Of a DNA stretch of 7,779 nt, positions 5,852 to 7,779 are shown piece by piece. This DNA is from Hyphomicrobiaceae bacterium. GTDB taxonomy: Bacteria; Pseudomonadota; Alphaproteobacteria; Rhizobiales; Hyphomicrobiaceae. Position numbers and translations under genes: made by a program. Location: contig JAJFHI010000183.1 of NCBI GenBank assembly GCA_021775715.1, positions 1 through 7,779 of the forward strand, in the 5' to 3' direction. The first letter of the stretch is position 1. The number at the start of each line of letters is the position of its first letter. Under the pieces are notes generated by a model that was not told where the DNA came from, ran no database searches, and was given only the letters and a program-made list of their open reading frames with translations.

Positions 5852-6235
5852 TTCCCCGCCTCGAGTGGTTAATTGCGCGTCCGATTCAGGAGTTCGCTGA
5901 CACTCCGATCGGTTCGCGCATATCCTCGCGAAACGTGAACCGCAGTGCATCCGACTTCGCTCACGCAATCGCACGCGGGTTGCAAGAACAATCATCCGCA
6001 GACTGTCAGTCTAGTTGCATCTCCTACAACGCGCAAGAACAAAATGTGAACATTTGTGGATGGCGCAGCTGAGGTTGAAATATTGAGATTGAGCGCCACG
6101 TCTTGCCAGCATTCTACAAAACTGCGTGATCGGCCCCTCACAAGAGCACCAGACTGTGTGCTCCGACGACCGACGCGGATATGCATCTGGCATCGATCCT
6201 TCGAATTCGAGAGAGATCCAACGCAAGGCGAACGC
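5852..6235. other. 384-bp divergent intergenic region between comM and GST genes
   Basis: No gene is supported; open frames at 5992-6237 and 6011-6274 minus and the upstream extension of the GST frame lack family character. The region should hold promoters for both divergent genes. Visible structure: GTTCGC direct repeats at 5892-5897 and 5912-5917, palindrome CCGATCGG at 5905-5912, inverted repeat TTCGCG-N8-CGCGAA at 5913-5932, and palindrome TCGAATTCGA at 6201-6210. None matches a LexA (GTTC-N7-GTTC) or CtrA (TTAA-N7-TTAA) site. Confidence 0.5.
5905..5932. promoter_or_regulatory. cluster of palindromes upstream of comM
   Basis: The 8-bp palindrome CCGATCGG abuts the inverted repeat TTCGCG-CATATCCT-CGCGAA. 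They lie 54-81 bp upstream of the comM start, where an operator could sit. The arms are short and GC-rich, so this is suggestive only. Confidence 0.25.
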
Positions 6236-6952
6236 ATGAAACTTTACTGCGCCTGGTACTGCCCCATTGCACAACGCACATGGATGGCGCTGTTGTACAA
6301 TGGTGTCGACTTTGAATACGTCGAGATCGACCCTTACGAGAAGACGGACGAGTGGATCGCGTTGTCGCGCGGAAACGGTCAGGTGCCAGTGTTGGTCGAC
6401 ACGGCGGAAGATGGCCGGGAGATCTCTGTTCCAGATTCATTCAGAACTCTCGAATACATCGAGATGAAATACACAGATGTTGGCCCGCGGCTCTATCCAC
6501 CCTCAGCTTCGGAAACAGCCGACGTGAAATATTGGCTCGATTATCAAGGCGGAAAAATCGTTCCGTACTTCTATCGCTTTCTAAAGGCGGAAAAGGACAG
6601 CGAACTTGCTGACGAAGAACGCCGGACGTTTGAACACGGCCTTGAGGCTTACACCAATAAAATGCACCGCGACGGCCCGTTCTTTTTGGGTGACCATCCC
6701 GGTGCTATCGACCTCGCCCTTGCTCCATTTATTTTGCGCACGGTCATCGTCCTCGGACACTATATGGATTACGCGTTGCCAACATTCGGGCCAGTCTGGA
6801 CACGCTTTCACAAATGGTGGGACGCCATGCGCACCTTCGAGCCGCTTATCGCAACATCAACCGGAGTCAAAGATTTCTCACCGCGTGTCATCGAATTCTA
6901 CGCGGACTACGCCGCAGGCGGAGGACAAACGGACGTCACGGTAGTGAGCTGA
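6236..6952 (+). CDS. glutathione S-transferase family protein, omega-like
   Basis: Cytosolic GST-fold protein, 238 aa. The N-terminal thioredoxin-like domain (about 1-82) has the active-site motif YCPIAQR with Cys9-Pro10, resembling the omega/beta type in which Cys, rather than Ser or Tyr, forms mixed disulfides with glutathione. The cis-Pro glutathione-binding motif GQVPVLV is at 48-54 and PDSFRTLEYIE at 67-77 takes the place of the usual ES motif. The C-terminal helical domain includes FFLGDHPGAIDLALAPF at 149-165. Such proteins often act as thiol transferases, dehalogenases or reductive enzymes; the substrate cannot be read from sequence. ATG 6236 is chosen because homology begins at MKLYC and AAGG at 6225-6228 is well spaced; the frame is open to 6056 without family character. 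Divergent from comM, convergent with the next gene. Confidence 0.9.
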   Translation: MKLYCAWYCPIAQRTWMALLYNGVDFEYVEIDPYEKTDEWIALSRGNGQVPVLVDTAEDGREISVPDSFRTLEYIEMKYTDVGPRLYPPSASETADVKYWLDYQGGKIVPYFYRFLKAEKDSELADEERRTFEHGLEAYTNKMHRDGPFFLGDHPGAIDLALAPFILRTVIVLGHYMDYALPTFGPVWTRFHKWWDAMRTFEPLIATSTGVKDFSPRVIEFYADYAAGGGQTDVTVVS

Positions 6953-6990
6953 GGACCTCGGGGGTTGCACGCAACACCGCGCACCCATCC

Positions 6991-7779
6991 CTATACCTCT
7001 CGAACCGTCGCGGCTGCTGCCAACGCGATTACATTCGACAATCTCTTTTCCGGCGGAACCGGTTCACGCTCTTTGTTCATCTTGTCGCGATGCTGCGGCC
7101 AACGGGTCAACAGCAACTTTGTCTTGGCGTCGAGGATTGCATCTCGCTCGTCAGCCGACAACGAATTGGTTTCCATCAATCGGGCAACTTCAACGTCGAT
7201 TGAATCCCGGCGGTCGTCCAACGCCTTGTTGTGTTTGAATAGGGCTTCAGGTGCGTAAACCGGTACGACCTTGCTCATACGCTCAAATACCGTCTCGGAC
7301 ACGACGGCATGCAGCGGCAGTTTCCGAGGCCGATACGTGTAAAGCATGCTCGACCACATGCGCAGTTGCCCCATTGGATCAGGATAAATCACCGAGACAT
7401 CGTTGGCCTTCTGCTCTTCAGTCGGGACGACTTTCAGTCCATTGATGCCGTCCAAGTAAAGGCCCCAGGCCTCATTTCCCGGCGCCATGTTTGCTTCTGA
7501 CGCATAACCGCTGCTGGTGTGGCGCAACAGAAAGTCCATCGTGATGTCTGAGAGCCTGTCGGTTGCCCAACCACCGCCGATGTTGGCGTGATCGCCCGAG
7601 AACCAAACCTCAACAATGCGTTCCGGCGTAATGGGATCCGGGTCCATCAGTGTCGGCTCGAAACTGTCGCGGCGTTCATCAAGCGCAAGCATGTGGTAGG
7701 CACGTTCGACGGTTTCGGGGACGGTGAGGTCCTTGAACAGGTCGAGTTTCTGAAAATCGATGCCAGCAATAGTCTTGCC
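6991..7779 (-). CDS. DUF2235 domain protein (alpha/beta-hydrolase-like), C-terminal part
   Basis: The frame is open from the window edge at 7779 to a TAG at 6991-6993, giving 262 residues with the N-terminus missing. ATG 7692 is internal, because the preceding 29 codons continue the family pattern (TVPETVERAYHMLALDERR). The hallmark of DUF2235 is WFSGDHANIGGGW at 59-71, followed by LSDITMDFLL at 76-85. The family covers predicted lipases/esterases, including the catalytic domain of Tle1-type type VI secretion phospholipases. The nucleophile motif GxSxG would lie in the part outside the window and cannot be checked. The C-terminal third is charged (KLLLTRWPQHRDKMNKERE) and shows no membrane segment. 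It ends 38 bp from the convergent GST gene. No secretion or immunity gene is visible in the window, so an effector role is unsupported. Confidence 0.82.
   Translation of the reverse strand, partial: GKTIAGIDFQKLDLFKDLTVPETVERAYHMLALDERRDSFEPTLMDPDPITPERIVEVWFSGDHANIGGGWATDRLSDITMDFLLRHTSSGYASEANMAPGNEAWGLYLDGINGLKVVPTEEQKANDVSVIYPDPMGQLRMWSSMLYTYRPRKLPLHAVVSETVFERMSKVVPVYAPEALFKHNKALDDRRDSIDVEVARLMETNSLSADERDAILDAKTKLLLTRWPQHRDKMNKEREPVPPEKRLSNVIALAAAATVREV

Noticed and set aside
5852..5995. 48-residue N-terminal extension of the comM frame
   Set aside because: Family proteins start at the MYGQIS-like residues, and a purine-rich ribosome binding site lies directly before ATG 5851.
6056..6235. 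60-residue N-terminal extension of the GST frame
   Set aside because: The GST fold begins at MKLYC and a ribosome binding site precedes ATG 6236; the extension is low-complexity basic sequence without family features.
6953..6990. small palindromes (GAGGACCTC, GTTGC-AC-GCAAC) between the convergent GST and DUF2235 genes as a shared terminator
   Set aside because: Stems of 4-5 bp with a 1-2 nt loop and no T-tract on either strand; too weak to call.
1..7779. a new defence, mobile or multi-gene system
   Set aside because: No transposase, integrase, nuclease, toxin-antitoxin pair, CRISPR array or cluster of unknown genes is visible. The genes are well-known transport, folate, membrane and enzyme families.

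Overview
The window looks like ordinary chromosomal DNA from an alphaproteobacterium, probably of the Hyphomicrobiales/Rhizobiales type. This is inferred from moderately high GC, the character of the YggT, FolD and ComM proteins, and the gene mix. No rRNA or other taxonomic marker is present, so the placement is tentative. I see no tRNA, rRNA, CRISPR array, transposase, integrase or phage gene.

Layout. Positions 3-98 may be the last 31 codons of an upstream plus-strand gene. Positions 196-2563 hold a compact tungstate ABC transporter operon in the order permease (tupB), ATPase (tupC), periplasmic binding protein (tupA). tupB and tupC overlap by 8 bp, and tupA begins at a TTG codon behind a strong ribosome binding site. 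After a 183-bp spacer with a long-looped inverted repeat come a YggT-family membrane protein (2747-3040) and folD (3138-4013), the bifunctional enzyme of one-carbon folate metabolism. From 4014 to 4466 I see no convincing gene; its main feature is a 96-bp tandem duplication. On the minus strand, 5851 down to 4467 is a comM/yifB AAA+ ATPase gene broken in the middle. About 65-70 codons that should include Walker A are missing, and a short AT-rich stretch with stop codons in both relevant frames stands in their place. A 384-bp spacer separates it from a divergent glutathione S-transferase (6236-6952) with an omega-like Cys-Pro active site. The window closes with the convergent minus-strand 3' part of a DUF2235-family gene (6991-7779), whose N-terminus lies outside.

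How the genes work together. Only tupBCA forms a clear functional unit: TupA captures tungstate in the periplasm, TupB forms the channel and TupC hydrolyses ATP. yggT and folD run in the same direction 97 bp apart and may share a transcript, but no biochemical link is evident. The comM remnant, the GST and the DUF2235 protein show no mutual functional connection.

I found no evidence for a new multi-gene system. The observations most worth a second look are the Walker A deletion scar in comM and the 96-bp tandem repeat after folD.
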